From NCBI GenBank assembly GCA_036350795.1, contig JAZBNV010000138.1, forward strand, positions 1 through 64,000: a stretch of DNA of 64,000 bases, written 5' to 3'. The stretch's first letter is position 1. Each line of letters begins with the position of its first letter. A program made the position numbers and the translations under genes. The notes under the pieces were generated by a model. It had not been told where the DNA came from, made no database searches, and saw only the letters and a list, made by a program, of their open reading frames with translations. This stretch comes from JAUVKT01 sp036350795 (lineage in GTDB: Bacteria > Bacteroidota > Bacteroidia > Bacteroidales > VadinHA17). Shown here piece by piece: positions 7,693 through 16,499 of this stretch.

Positions 7693-8442
7693 ATGAAGAA
7701 AGATATACTCTTTGCTATCCCACTTTTTCTCGCATTTAATCTTTGTATTTCGGCACAGGATTTTTCAATAAATAATACCAGGGTTGAATACGATGGTAAT
7801 AAATTGTCAATATCATATAATCTAAGCAGCAGAAAAAAGTCAGATAAGTTTTTTGTCCTGCCTAGAATTATAAAGAATGATGGCACTCCCGTAAGAGCAA
7901 GATCATTTTCTGGTGATGTTGGTGCAAATATAAGCCCGGGGAATAAGCTCAGTATTTCATGGGTGCCGGAGGATGATGCTGTATTTCTGAATGATACAGT
8001 GTCTGTTGAGCTTAATGCTGAGAAATATGAAATGTCGTTTAAGCGTGGCGGAGTGGTAATGAGTTCACTGTTTCTACCCGGGCTCGGTCAGACTAAAATC
8101 ACAAATGGCTCACCCTGGTGGCTGGCTGGCATCGCTGCCTACGGTACACTTGGTGGAGGATTTGTTTTCAATAGTAAATATAAGGAAAGCTATAATGCTT
8201 ATCTTATTGAGACGGATCCAGTTGAAAGATCAGACCTGTTTAACCAGTCGCAGGATGACAAACAGCTATCCCGGATACTATTTATCTCAGCAGGTGCCCT
8301 GTGGGCAGGCAATATGATATGGGCAGCTGCAGCACCAAATGAGTACAGGGAGCTTAAACTACCTGAGCTGTCGGTATATGCATCGCCTGCCTATGGCAGC
8401 AGGGGCATAATTGCCATGCTTTCCTTAACTTATGACTTTTAA
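7693..8442 (+). CDS. exported beta-sandwich protein with membrane segments, partner of caspase copy 2
   Basis: The 249-residue product has a signal peptide (residues 1-21, ISA-Q) and an N-terminal beta-sandwich (about 23-110) with SFSGDVGANISPGNKLSISW, the same signature as the partner of caspase copy 1. The second half holds SLFLPGLGQ (125-133) followed by hydrophobic segments near 142-160 and 194-214, resembling DUF5683-type membrane proteins rather than the barrel of copy 1. The stop at 8440-8442 lies 7 bases before the next start, so the pair is co-transcribed. The function is unknown; a scaffold or anchor for the peptidase is inferred from the conserved pairing. Confidence 0.75.
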   Translation: MKKDILFAIPLFLAFNLCISAQDFSINNTRVEYDGNKLSISYNLSSRKKSDKFFVLPRIIKNDGTPVRARSFSGDVGANISPGNKLSISWVPEDDAVFLNDTVSVELNAEKYEMSFKRGGVVMSSLFLPGLGQTKITNGSPWWLAGIAAYGTLGGGFVFNSKYKESYNAYLIETDPVERSDLFNQSQDDKQLSRILFISAGALWAGNMIWAAAAPNEYRELKLPELSVYASPAYGSRGIIAMLSLTYDF

Positions 8443-8449
8443 TGATAAG

Positions 8450-9334
8450 ATGATGAAAACCAGGATATTATTTCTGACACTGTTTATAATTCAGAGCACT
8501 CTGTCGATGTCGCAGATTGTAAGCGGTGAGAAAATAAAAGTATACATCAATAACAGGCCAAAGATTAACCTGGATATTGATGAGAACAGGTATTCTTCAC
8601 AGCAGGGACCGGGCTTATTGCCTGAGACACCAGGCAGGTATTATGCACTGATAATCGGGATTAATGACTATGATGACCCGCAGATAACTGATCTGGATAA
8701 ACCTGTAAGGGATGCCGAATTGTTCTATAGCGCTATTACCAGCAAGTATTCTTTCGATCCGCAAAATGTAAGATTGTTAAGAGATGCAACAATGGCCCAG
8801 ATAGTTGAAGCACTCGATTATTTTGCTGATATAGTAAAGGCTACTGACAACTTCCTTATATTTTATGCCGGGCATGGCATCTGGGACGCTAAGGCTGAAA
8901 TAGGATTCTGGCTTCCTTCCGACGCTAATAAAGACAGCAAGCTGGCATGGTTCAGGAACAGTACCCTGCGTGATTATCTGAAGGAGATTAAATCGAAACA
9001 TACCCTGCTGATAAGTGATGCATGCTTTGCCGGTTCCATTTTCAAAACCAGGGGTGCTTTAATGGATGCATCGAATGCTATAAATAAACTGTATGACCTT
9101 CCGAGCAGGAAAGCAATGACCAGTGGTATAATGACAGAAGTACCCGATGAAAGTGCCTTTCTTAGATTTATGGTTAAGAGGCTTATTGAGAATAACGAGA
9201 AGTATCTAAGCTCCGGACAGTTATTCAGCAGTTTCGAGATAGCAGTTTCCAACAACAGCAATTCAGTGCCGAAATTCGGCGTAATACAGGATGTTGGGGA
9301 CGAAGGCGGTGATTTTATTTTTATTCTGAGATAG
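8450..9334 (+). CDS. exported caspase-like peptidase (family C14), copy 2
   Basis: From the chosen ATG the protein has 294 residues and begins with the signal sequence MMKTRILFLTLFIIQSTLS. An in-frame ATG at 8432 would overlap the previous gene and put charged residues before the signal, so it is disfavoured; ATG 8453 is equally possible. The core matches copy 1: IIGINDYDDP, catalytic H142 in YAGHG and C192 in DACFAGS, then LPSRKAMTSG and the shared C-terminal GDEGGDF. Copy 1 has a lipobox while this one has a plain signal peptide, so the two may reside in different places. Both active sites are intact. The substrate is unknown. Confidence 0.88.
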   Translation: MMKTRILFLTLFIIQSTLSMSQIVSGEKIKVYINNRPKINLDIDENRYSSQQGPGLLPETPGRYYALIIGINDYDDPQITDLDKPVRDAELFYSAITSKYSFDPQNVRLLRDATMAQIVEALDYFADIVKATDNFLIFYAGHGIWDAKAEIGFWLPSDANKDSKLAWFRNSTLRDYLKEIKSKHTLLISDACFAGSIFKTRGALMDASNAINKLYDLPSRKAMTSGIMTEVPDESAFLRFMVKRLIENNEKYLSSGQLFSSFEIAVSNNSNSVPKFGVIQDVGDEGGDFIFILR

Positions 9335-9342
9335 CAGAAATA

Positions 9343-10869
9343 TTGGAGATTAAATATTTGCCATATATAAAGTGTAAGAAGGTGTTTTTCGGATTGCATC
9401 AAAAGTTAAATAATTCAGCTTGTAAGTGTCTTACTCTGATTCTGGTCCTGGTTTTTTTGATTAATACAGATTCATTATATGCATCAAAAAAGGAAAGATT
9501 ATTACTGACAATCACTATTTATGGTGTATACGATAGCAATATTAAGTTGCTTCCTCTTTCAGGTTATGAGGCATTAAAACCTATAGTAAGTATAGATGGC
9601 ATTAAGAATGGAGATACAGCAAAGATTGAAATTGCAGGTGAGAACCTTCCGGGTGAGTTTGTTCTTAGGTTAGACTACAGGATTACGGAAAAGGATGAGC
9701 CATATCCATCTGAAAAGTTGATTATTATTGGCGATCAGGATCTTCAGCTTCATATTCATCCTTTATACAGTAATGATGCTGACAGTACCTGGTTCCAGGA
9801 GGGAGAGAAGGAAAACTCTGTTTACTCCGTTTTTTTGCTGGAAAACAGTGAGAGAAAAAGGATGCTGGGGCTTTTGCAGAGCTTCCTGCTAAATTATGAC
9901 AATACAGGGTCTGAATTTTACCAGTCCGGGATTGCTGAATACGAAAAGAGAAGGAGTGAATATAACAGCTGGCTGAATAAGGAATCAAAAAAAAACAGGA
10001 AACTATTTGCCGGCAGCTTATTCGGTTTTGAATATATTCCGCAGGTAAACTGGTCAGGAACGGAAGAGGAGCGGAAAAAGAGCTTAAGGGATAACTACTT
10101 TGAAGGAATGGATTTTGATGATCCACTTCTTTTAAAAACTTCCAACCTTAAGAAGTGGATGGACGGCTATGTGAACCTATATGGGGAAGAGGCAAGCAGC
10201 ATTGAGATAAGGGATTCATTGTTCACACTGGCCGGAAAAACTGCAATAGAAGCCTCCCGAAAGGGCGATCCCCGGGTTTATGGCTGGATGGTAGATTACT
10301 TTTTTAATGGTTATGAATCTTTCAATATAACTGAAGGAGTAGCAATGCTGGAGACATATATTAATGATCCAAATTGTATGTCAGAAAAGACAGACGATAT
10401 AAGATTAAGGATTGAGGGTCTTAAAACACTGACTGCTGGTGTGATGGCCCCCGATTTCACTCTTAGAACTTTTGACGACCGACAGTTTAACCTATATACT
10501 AGTGATTTGCCGGGTAAATATACTTTGCTTCTGTTCTGGTCAGCTGATTGTGGTCACTGTAGTGAAATTATCAGTAGCCTGAATGCCTGGTACAGCACTA
10601 ACTCAAGCCGGGCATTGATTGATATTGTGACAATCAGCCTTGACGAAACAGATAGAGAGCTGGCTAAATGGAAAGAGAGTATCAGTAAATTACCCGAATG
10701 GACCCATTTACGCACTGAAGAGGGGATGCGAAGCAAGGTTGTAAACGATTACTACCTGGTAGGTATCCCTGTAATGATACTTATTGATTCTGAGACTAAA
10801 GAGGTGCTTGACCTTCCTGGTACCATTGATCAGCTCAGGATATACCTTGCCGGACGACTTAGAGAGTAA
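9343..10869 (+). CDS. exported protein with C-terminal TlpA-like thioredoxin domain
   Basis: The frame encodes up to 508 residues. No ATG precedes the signal-like segment (LTLILVLVFLINTDSLYA); candidates are TTG at 9343 or 9394 and GTG at 9382, so the exact start is uncertain. The N-terminal two thirds is a DUF4369-like beta-rich and helical region typical of Bacteroidota TlpA proteins. The last 140 residues form a thioredoxin fold with the redox motif C403-G-H-C406 and a cis-Pro segment GIPVMILID. Such proteins reduce or isomerise thiols outside the cytoplasm. It lies 8 bases after caspase copy 2. A redox partner could keep the catalytic cysteine of an exported peptidase reduced; this is inference from position only. 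Confidence 0.8.
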   Translation: MEIKYLPYIKCKKVFFGLHQKLNNSACKCLTLILVLVFLINTDSLYASKKERLLLTITIYGVYDSNIKLLPLSGYEALKPIVSIDGIKNGDTAKIEIAGENLPGEFVLRLDYRITEKDEPYPSEKLIIIGDQDLQLHIHPLYSNDADSTWFQEGEKENSVYSVFLLENSERKRMLGLLQSFLLNYDNTGSEFYQSGIAEYEKRRSEYNSWLNKESKKNRKLFAGSLFGFEYIPQVNWSGTEEERKKSLRDNYFEGMDFDDPLLLKTSNLKKWMDGYVNLYGEEASSIEIRDSLFTLAGKTAIEASRKGDPRVYGWMVDYFFNGYESFNITEGVAMLETYINDPNCMSEKTDDIRLRIEGLKTLTAGVMAPDFTLRTFDDRQFNLYTSDLPGKYTLLLFWSADCGHCSEIISSLNAWYSTNSSRALIDIVTISLDETDRELAKWKESISKLPEWTHLRTEEGMRSKVVNDYYLVGIPVMILIDSETKEVLDLPGTIDQLRIYLAGRLRE

Positions 10870-10884
10870 TAAAAACTTGCTATT

Positions 10885-13341
10885 ATGAGCCACAGGATTG
10901 TATTTAAAGTACTTGCAATTATTTGCATGTTGTGTCTTGCAACATGTACAAAAGATGAGCGACAGATGCTGGTAAAGACCGGCAGCCTTTCTAATATACT
11001 TACCACCTCGGCCTATGCCTCAGGAGAGATACTCGACCTGGGTGAGGGAGTGTCGCAGCACGGACATTGCTGGTCAACATCTCCAAACACATCTATTGAT
11101 GACGCAAAAAGTACTCTGGGTGTACCACCGGGAATCGGGGGATTTACCAGTGAGCTTGCAGGATTGCAACCCGGTACCACTTATTTTGTTAAGGCATACT
11201 GCAGCAGAGGTAGCACCACGGTTTATGGCAACGAAATAAACTTTACGACAGCTTCTGCAGATTTAGCTGAGCTTACAACAAGCGAAATCAGCGGTATTAC
11301 TAAAACAGCTGCAGTTTCAGGCGGTAATATAACAAACCAGGGTGGAACCCCGGTTACTGCAAGGGGCGTTTGCTGGAGTACGGCATCAAATCCGACGGTT
11401 GATGGCAGCAAAACAACAAACGGCAATGGAACAGGTACCTTTGTAAGTAATATTAGCTCTTTGACTGCAGGTACAACATACTATTTAAAGGCATATGCCA
11501 TAAACGCAGGTGGTATTGCTTATGGTAACGAGTTAAGTTTTACAACAGACTCTGATACTCCTGTACCACCAACTGTCACTACTGCAGGTGTAACATCGGT
11601 TAACACAAATTCCGCATCCTGTGGAGGAGAAGTAACGGATGAAGGCTCAGAATCTGTAACTGCAAGGGGCGTGTGCTGGAGCAAGTCTCCAAATCCCACA
11701 ATCGCAAATAATACAACAAATGACGGTTCAGGCGCGGGAGCTTTTACAAGTTCAATTACGGGACTTGATCCAGGAACAAAATACTACGTAAGGGCTTATG
11801 CGACAAGCAGTGCCGGAACCTCCTATGGTAACGAGGATGACTTTACTACGTCAGCAGTCCTGCCTGAGCTTAGCACCCTTGATATAAATTCGATAACTTT
11901 CAATTCTGCAAAAAGCGGGGGTAATATTACATCGAATGGTGGTGCAGATATTACTGCCCGGGGAGTATGCTGGAATACATCTCCTCAACCAACAATCGCA
12001 AATAGTAAAACGTCTGAAGGAACCGGTGCAGGAAGCTTTGAGAGTACTATTTCAGGTCTTGAGCCCGGTACACCTTATTATGTCAGGGCCTATGCCACAA
12101 ATAGTGTTGGTACAGCATATGGCAATGAGCTGGATTTTTTGACAAATGATTCACCCCCGACTGCAGTTGCAACAGCTGCAACATCAGTATCAAATATCTC
12201 GGCTACTTTAAACGGATCAGTTAATGCATTTGGAAATAGTACTGCCGTCGAATTTGAGTATGGACTATCAACACTTTACGGCTCCGTGGTCACTGCAAGC
12301 CCCGCAACGGTTAGCGGCTCATCTGCTACGCCGGTTACTGCAGTTTTATCAGGACTGTCAGCTGGTACTACTTATCATTTCAGGATTAAAGCAGTTAATT
12401 CAGGAGGCACTTCATATAGTAATGATGTTAGTTTGCCAACCACACAGGTACCTTCGGCAACCACCGGATCGGCTACATCGGTAGCAATTGAAACTGCCAC
12501 AATCAATGGAACAGCTAATGCCGCCGGTCTTACTACGAATGTCTCCTTCGAATATGGACCTACAGCTGCTTATGGTTCAACAATACAGGCATCTCCTAAT
12601 CCGGTGTCAGGAACTTCCAATACAAGTGTCAGTGCCCAGCTGAGTAATCTTAGTGCCGGGACCATATATCATTACAGATTAAAGGTTACGAGTGCTGGTG
12701 GTACTGACTATGGCGAAGACAGGACATTTGAAACTGAATTATGCCCCTCGTCTCTGTCGGTAACTCATAGTTACGGTGATGTTGCTCCCGCAACCAGGTC
12801 TCTGACTTATGAGGTGATTGAATCAAGTATTTCTGGCGAACCGAAATGCTGGATTGCTAGAAACCTGGGAGCAAGTAACCAGGCTACATCATCAACAGAT
12901 AACACTGAAGCGGCTGGTGGATGGTACTGGCAGTTTAATAAGAAACAGGGATACCGACACAATGGAACAGCATATTTCCCGGCAGTAACCTGGATTACTT
13001 CAATAGATGAAAGCAGCAACTGGGAGGCAGTAAATTATCCCTGTGCCCTTCTTCTGGGAACCGGATGGAGAATTCCAACCGGTACGGAATGGTTCAATGT
13101 ATATTATGGATTGGGGTGGTCGAGCAGGGAAGATGCCTACAATTCAGTACTTGTATTGCATCCTGCAGGTAGTTTGAGCTATTTGGACGGATCCCTTCTG
13201 AACCGGGGATGGGTAGGTAACTATTATAGCAGTACACAGACGAGTAATACAACAGCCACGGCCCTGAATATTTATACAAGTGTCAGTACTTATATGGCCG
13301 GAAAAGCAGGTGCTTGTACTTTGAGATGTATAAAAGACTAA
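10885..13341 (+). CDS. large repeat lipoprotein with C-terminal FISUMP-like domain
   Basis: The 818-residue protein has a lipobox LATC with C21. About four fibronectin-III-like repeats follow (residues 30-420), each carrying VTARGVCWS, then YYVRAYA and YGNE. Two related repeats with FEYG and YGS lie between 425 and 620. The last 190 residues (from CPSSLSVTHSYGD) contain CWIARNLG and GWRIPTGTEW, the pattern of the Fibrobacter succinogenes major paralogous (FISUMP) domain. It is a surface-exposed adhesin or scaffold type. It starts 15 bases after the TlpA-like gene and may belong to the caspase cassette 2 operon. DNA repeats inside make recombination-driven length variation possible. Confidence 0.82.
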   Translation: MSHRIVFKVLAIICMLCLATCTKDERQMLVKTGSLSNILTTSAYASGEILDLGEGVSQHGHCWSTSPNTSIDDAKSTLGVPPGIGGFTSELAGLQPGTTYFVKAYCSRGSTTVYGNEINFTTASADLAELTTSEISGITKTAAVSGGNITNQGGTPVTARGVCWSTASNPTVDGSKTTNGNGTGTFVSNISSLTAGTTYYLKAYAINAGGIAYGNELSFTTDSDTPVPPTVTTAGVTSVNTNSASCGGEVTDEGSESVTARGVCWSKSPNPTIANNTTNDGSGAGAFTSSITGLDPGTKYYVRAYATSSAGTSYGNEDDFTTSAVLPELSTLDINSITFNSAKSGGNITSNGGADITARGVCWNTSPQPTIANSKTSEGTGAGSFESTISGLEPGTPYYVRAYATNSVGTAYGNELDFLTNDSPPTAVATAATSVSNISATLNGSVNAFGNSTAVEFEYGLSTLYGSVVTASPATVSGSSATPVTAVLSGLSAGTTYHFRIKAVNSGGTSYSNDVSLPTTQVPSATTGSATSVAIETATINGTANAAGLTTNVSFEYGPTAAYGSTIQASPNPVSGTSNTSVSAQLSNLSAGTIYHYRLKVTSAGGTDYGEDRTFETELCPSSLSVTHSYGDVAPATRSLTYEVIESSISGEPKCWIARNLGASNQATSSTDNTEAAGGWYWQFNKKQGYRHNGTAYFPAVTWITSIDESSNWEAVNYPCALLLGTGWRIPTGTEWFNVYYGLGWSSREDAYNSVLVLHPAGSLSYLDGSLLNRGWVGNYYSSTQTSNTTATALNIYTSVSTYMAGKAGACTLRCIKD

Positions 13342-13373
13342 TCAGACATATTTGCATTGCATAAAAGATAAAT

Positions 13374-13790
13374 ATGAAATCATACAAAAAAGAACTCTGG
13401 TTTGAAACCAGCAGGAGGAGAGAACTTGTCAATATTACAAGAGAGGTTGAAGTTTGCCTGGCGGAGAGCGGTATACAGGAAGGCCTGCTATTGTGCAATG
13501 CGATGCATATTACCAGCAGCGTATTTATAAATGATGATGAAGCCGGTTTGCATCACGATTATGAAGTATGGCTCGAAAAACTGGCGCCCGAGAAACCTCA
13601 CTCCCAGTACCGGCACAATGGATTCGAGGATAATGCTGATGCCCATATGAAAAGGCAGATAATGGGCAGGGAGGTGGTTGTTGCAGTTACCGAAGGCAGA
13701 CTCGACTTCGGCCCCTGGGAGCAAATATTCTATGGTGAGTTTGACGGGAATAGACGCAAGAGGGTGCTGGTAAAGATAATCGGTGAATAA
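13374..13790 (+). CDS. yjbQ: YjbQ/UPF0047 family protein
   Basis: The 138-residue protein is full length for the YjbQ family, small enzymes described as having secondary thiamine-phosphate synthase activity. Typical features are CNAMHITSSVFINDDE, the HHD stretch, YRHNGFEDNADAHMKRQIMG and the ending FGPWEQIFYGEFDG. The histidines around residues 60 and 80-93 are those of the metal site of the family. It starts 32 bases after the repeat lipoprotein gene but is a housekeeping-type gene. The physiological role is not settled. Confidence 0.88.
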   Translation: MKSYKKELWFETSRRRELVNITREVEVCLAESGIQEGLLLCNAMHITSSVFINDDEAGLHHDYEVWLEKLAPEKPHSQYRHNGFEDNADAHMKRQIMGREVVVAVTEGRLDFGPWEQIFYGEFDGNRRKRVLVKIIGE

Positions 13791-13800
13791 TTGAATACCG

Positions 13801-13819
13801 TCCCGAGGGGCTATCGGGA
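13801..13819 (+). terminator. weak hairpin after yjbQ
   Basis: TCCCGA and TCGGGA form 6-bp arms around a 7-base loop, 10 bases after the yjbQ stop. There is no T run, so it is at best a weak terminator. Confidence 0.3.
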
Positions 13820-13880
13820 AACGAATAACGGATAACCGATAACGTATAACATTTAACCGATAACGTTTAACGTATAACGT
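13820..13880. repeat. degenerate ATAACG-type simple repeat
   Basis: Between convergent yjbQ and the phosphohexomutase gene lies a run of variants of GATAACC, GTATAAC and TTTAACG, 6-8 bases per unit. It resembles the heptamer array before the S41 protease gene at 23473. No coding frame is seen. Confidence 0.6.
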
Positions 13881-13885
13881 ATTCC

Positions 13886-15616
13886 CTAATCCAGTCCCAA
13901 ATCCTTAATTATCGCATCAATACGCTTCCCAAGTTCTGCTTCTTTTGAAGGGAAATCTGAGACAGATGCCAGTTCAGTCTTTACGCTGAAGTAATACTTG
14001 ATCTTGGGCTCTGTACCCGAAGGGCGAACAGAGATCTTGCTGCCATCTTCCAGGAAGAACTGGAGTACGTTTGATTTCTCCAGCTCCAGATCATATTCCT
14101 CACTGCCAGGTAAACTTAAGCCTTTACCTGTAAGGTAGTCATCTATTCTGATAACTTTTGAGTTATTAATCTTCCGGGGCGGATTCTCCCTGTAAGCTTT
14201 CATCAATGCCTCTATTTCTGCAGCACCGTCAACTCCTTTCCTGACAATATTTATAAGCCTCTCCTTATAAAGACCATATTCTGCATAAATATCTACCAGG
14301 AGTTTATAAACAGTTTTATCCTGCGATTTCGCGTAAGCTGCTATTTCAGCCATCAGCGAACATGAGGTAATACTGTCCTTATCCCTGACATAATCGCCGG
14401 GGAGGTAACCGAAACTTTCTTCACCACCTCCAATATATTTAAGTCCTTCCTTTTCAAGCTCCTGCATCAGGCTGGCAAAGTATTTAAAGCCGGTAAGTAC
14501 ATTGTAGCACCTAACATTATTGGCAGCAGCTATATCATCGAAAAGCTGGGATGTAACAATTGTCTTTATAATATAATGACTGCTGTTCAGTAGCCCTTTT
14601 TTCTTCATCTGGCTTATTATGTACCATGTGAGCAGAACCCCGGTCTGGTTACCATTCAGAAGGATATATTCGCCATCCAGGTCCTTTACAGCAGCCCCGA
14701 TCCTGTCAGCATCCGGGTCTGTGGCCATTACCAGTTCGGCCCCGGTTTCCCTGGCTTTTTCGATGGCCATCTTAAAGGCAGCCGGTTCTTCCGGGTTAGG
14801 GGATGCCACTGTCGGGAAATTTCCGTCGATAACGTCCTGTTCGGGGACATTTATTACGTTCCTGAAACCAAAGGCCCTGAGCGAGCATGGAACATGGTAA
14901 ACACCCGTTCCATGAATAGGGGTATATACTATGGGAATATCTGAGTACTCTTTTATTATTTCGGGGTTTAGCGAATACTGTGTCCCTGCTTCTATAAATT
15001 TTTCATCCATCGACCTTTTTAGAATCTCAATCAGTTTTTTATCCGGGGTGAATTTTATATCAGAGATACTGAGGCTTCTTACTTCCTGGATAATGTTTTT
15101 GTCGTGAGGCGCTGTAACCTGTCCACCATCATCCCAGTAGGCTTTATACCCGTTATATTCGGGCGGATTATGCGAAGCTGTAATTATTACACCGCTCTTG
15201 CATCCAAGTTCCCTTATTACAAACGAGAGTTCAGGTGTTGGCCTGAGATCATCAAAAAGATATACATAGATACCATTTGCAGAAAAAATCTCTGCTGTGA
15301 TCTCTGCATATAGCCTGCTGTTATTACGGCAATCATGACCAATGGCAACACTGCATTTTTCGCCCGGGAAGTTTTTCAGGATATAGTTGGCCAGTCCCTG
15401 TGTTGCAAGTCCGAGGGTGTACCTGTTCATCCTGTTTGTACCGGCTCCCATTATTCCCCTGAGTCCGCCTGTACCAAACTCGAGGTCCTTATAAAATGAT
15501 TCCACCAGTTTTTTTTCATCACCTTCGAGCATCTCCCTGACTTCATTCCTGGTTTGCTCATCAAATTCAGCCTGCAGCCATTCGCTGGCTCTTTCCCTAA
15601 TCTTATTTATATCCAT
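13886..15616 (-). CDS. phospho-sugar mutase (phosphoglucomutase/phosphomannomutase family)
   Basis: The protein has 576 residues from the ATG at 15616. An upstream TTG (15631) would overlap rfbD and is disfavoured. The phosphoserine loop TASHNP has S148, the metal loop is DPDADR (300-305), the sugar loop is GGEESFGYL and the phosphate-binding site is RPSGTEPK near the C-terminus. It interconverts hexose 1- and 6-phosphates through a phosphoserine intermediate. As the last gene of the rfbA-rfbC-rfbD operon it probably supplies glucose 1-phosphate for dTDP-glucose synthesis. It starts 1 base after the rfbD stop. Confidence 0.9.
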   Translation of the reverse strand: MDINKIRERASEWLQAEFDEQTRNEVREMLEGDEKKLVESFYKDLEFGTGGLRGIMGAGTNRMNRYTLGLATQGLANYILKNFPGEKCSVAIGHDCRNNSRLYAEITAEIFSANGIYVYLFDDLRPTPELSFVIRELGCKSGVIITASHNPPEYNGYKAYWDDGGQVTAPHDKNIIQEVRSLSISDIKFTPDKKLIEILKRSMDEKFIEAGTQYSLNPEIIKEYSDIPIVYTPIHGTGVYHVPCSLRAFGFRNVINVPEQDVIDGNFPTVASPNPEEPAAFKMAIEKARETGAELVMATDPDADRIGAAVKDLDGEYILLNGNQTGVLLTWYIISQMKKKGLLNSSHYIIKTIVTSQLFDDIAAANNVRCYNVLTGFKYFASLMQELEKEGLKYIGGGEESFGYLPGDYVRDKDSITSCSLMAEIAAYAKSQDKTVYKLLVDIYAEYGLYKERLINIVRKGVDGAAEIEALMKAYRENPPRKINNSKVIRIDDYLTGKGLSLPGSEEYDLELEKSNVLQFFLEDGSKISVRPSGTEPKIKYYFSVKTELASVSDFPSKEAELGKRIDAIIKDLGLD

Positions 15617-15617
15617 T

Positions 15618-16496
15618 TTACTCGCTATCAATTAGTTTTAAACATAAGTCAAGACTATCTTCCCATCGGGGTATTTTTAGTTTATATCTCTCTATTATTT
15701 TATCTTTCGACATAACAGAATAAGCCGGCCTGTATGCCGGAAGCTTATATTCTTCGGTACTTACCGCATTTATTTTCAGCTTTAATCCTTTCAGTTCCTT
15801 TATCTTCATGGCAAATTCGTACCAGCTGCAGGAGCCCAGGTTTGAGTAATGATAGATGCCCGGAAAGAATGCACCTGTTTCGCTGCCTTCTGCCCTGATT
15901 ATACTTATAATGGCCTCTGCCAGGTCTGCTGCCCATGTTGGTGTTCCCACCTGGTCGTTCACAACACTTATCTCGTCCCTTTCAGCTGCCAGGCGAAGTA
16001 TGGTTTTTACAAAATTATGCCCGTAGGCCGAATACATCCATGAAGTTCTGATTACCTGGCTATTCTTATATTCAAGTGCATATCTTTCGCCTGCAAGTTT
16101 TGATTTTGCATACACCGAGCGGGGATCAGGACTATCTTCTTCTGTAAGAAGCCTGTTGCCACTACCTGCCAGCACATAATCGGTGGAGATATGAATTAGT
16201 TTGCACCTGCTTCCCTCTAATGCACTGGTAATATTTCTTACGGCACCTGCATTCAGGTTTATCGCTCCGTCTTCATCATCTTCTGCCCTGTCAACAGCAG
16301 TATATGCTGCACAATTAATAAGGTAATCAGGCTGCAGCTCAGAGGTGAATTTTTTAAGGCTGTCTGCATTACAAATATCAAGTTCCGCCAGGTCGGTAAA
16401 GCTAAAAGCAAGCTTGTCGTAATTACCCGACAGTCGTCTTAATTCAGAGCCCAGCTGCCCTTTTGAACCGGTAACAAGAATTTTGATCTTTTCCAC
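15618..16496 (-). CDS. rfbD: dTDP-4-dehydrorhamnose reductase
   Basis: The 292-residue short-chain dehydrogenase has the Rossmann motif GSKGQLGSEL (residues 10-19), the catalytic YAKSKLAGE (Tyr-x3-Lys) near 133-141 and the family segments CAAYTAVDRAE and RTSWMYSAYGHNFVKT. It uses NAD(P)H to reduce dTDP-4-dehydro-L-rhamnose to dTDP-L-rhamnose in the cytoplasm, the last step in making the rhamnose donor for surface polysaccharide. It starts 3 bases after rfbC and is followed immediately by the mutase gene. Confidence 0.94.
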   Translation of the reverse strand: MEKIKILVTGSKGQLGSELRRLSGNYDKLAFSFTDLAELDICNADSLKKFTSELQPDYLINCAAYTAVDRAEDDEDGAINLNAGAVRNITSALEGSRCKLIHISTDYVLAGSGNRLLTEEDSPDPRSVYAKSKLAGERYALEYKNSQVIRTSWMYSAYGHNFVKTILRLAAERDEISVVNDQVGTPTWAADLAEAIISIIRAEGSETGAFFPGIYHYSNLGSCSWYEFAMKIKELKGLKLKINAVSTEEYKLPAYRPAYSVMSKDKIIERYKLKIPRWEDSLDLCLKLIDSE

Positions 16497-16499
16497 CTT

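Noticed and set aside
8432..8449. Upstream ATG of caspase copy 2
   Set aside because: It overlaps the previous gene and adds polar residues before the signal peptide; the ATG at 8450 gives a normal signal sequence.
7693..9334. Caspase cassette as a known anti-phage system with an effector and sensor
   Set aside because: Both proteins carry signal peptides, so they act outside the cytoplasm, which does not fit described caspase-containing phage defence systems.
10885..13341. Type IX secretion C-terminal sorting signal in the FN3 lipoprotein
   Set aside because: The C-terminus reads as the end of the FISUMP-like domain and the N-terminus has a lipobox; no typical sorting domain is visible.
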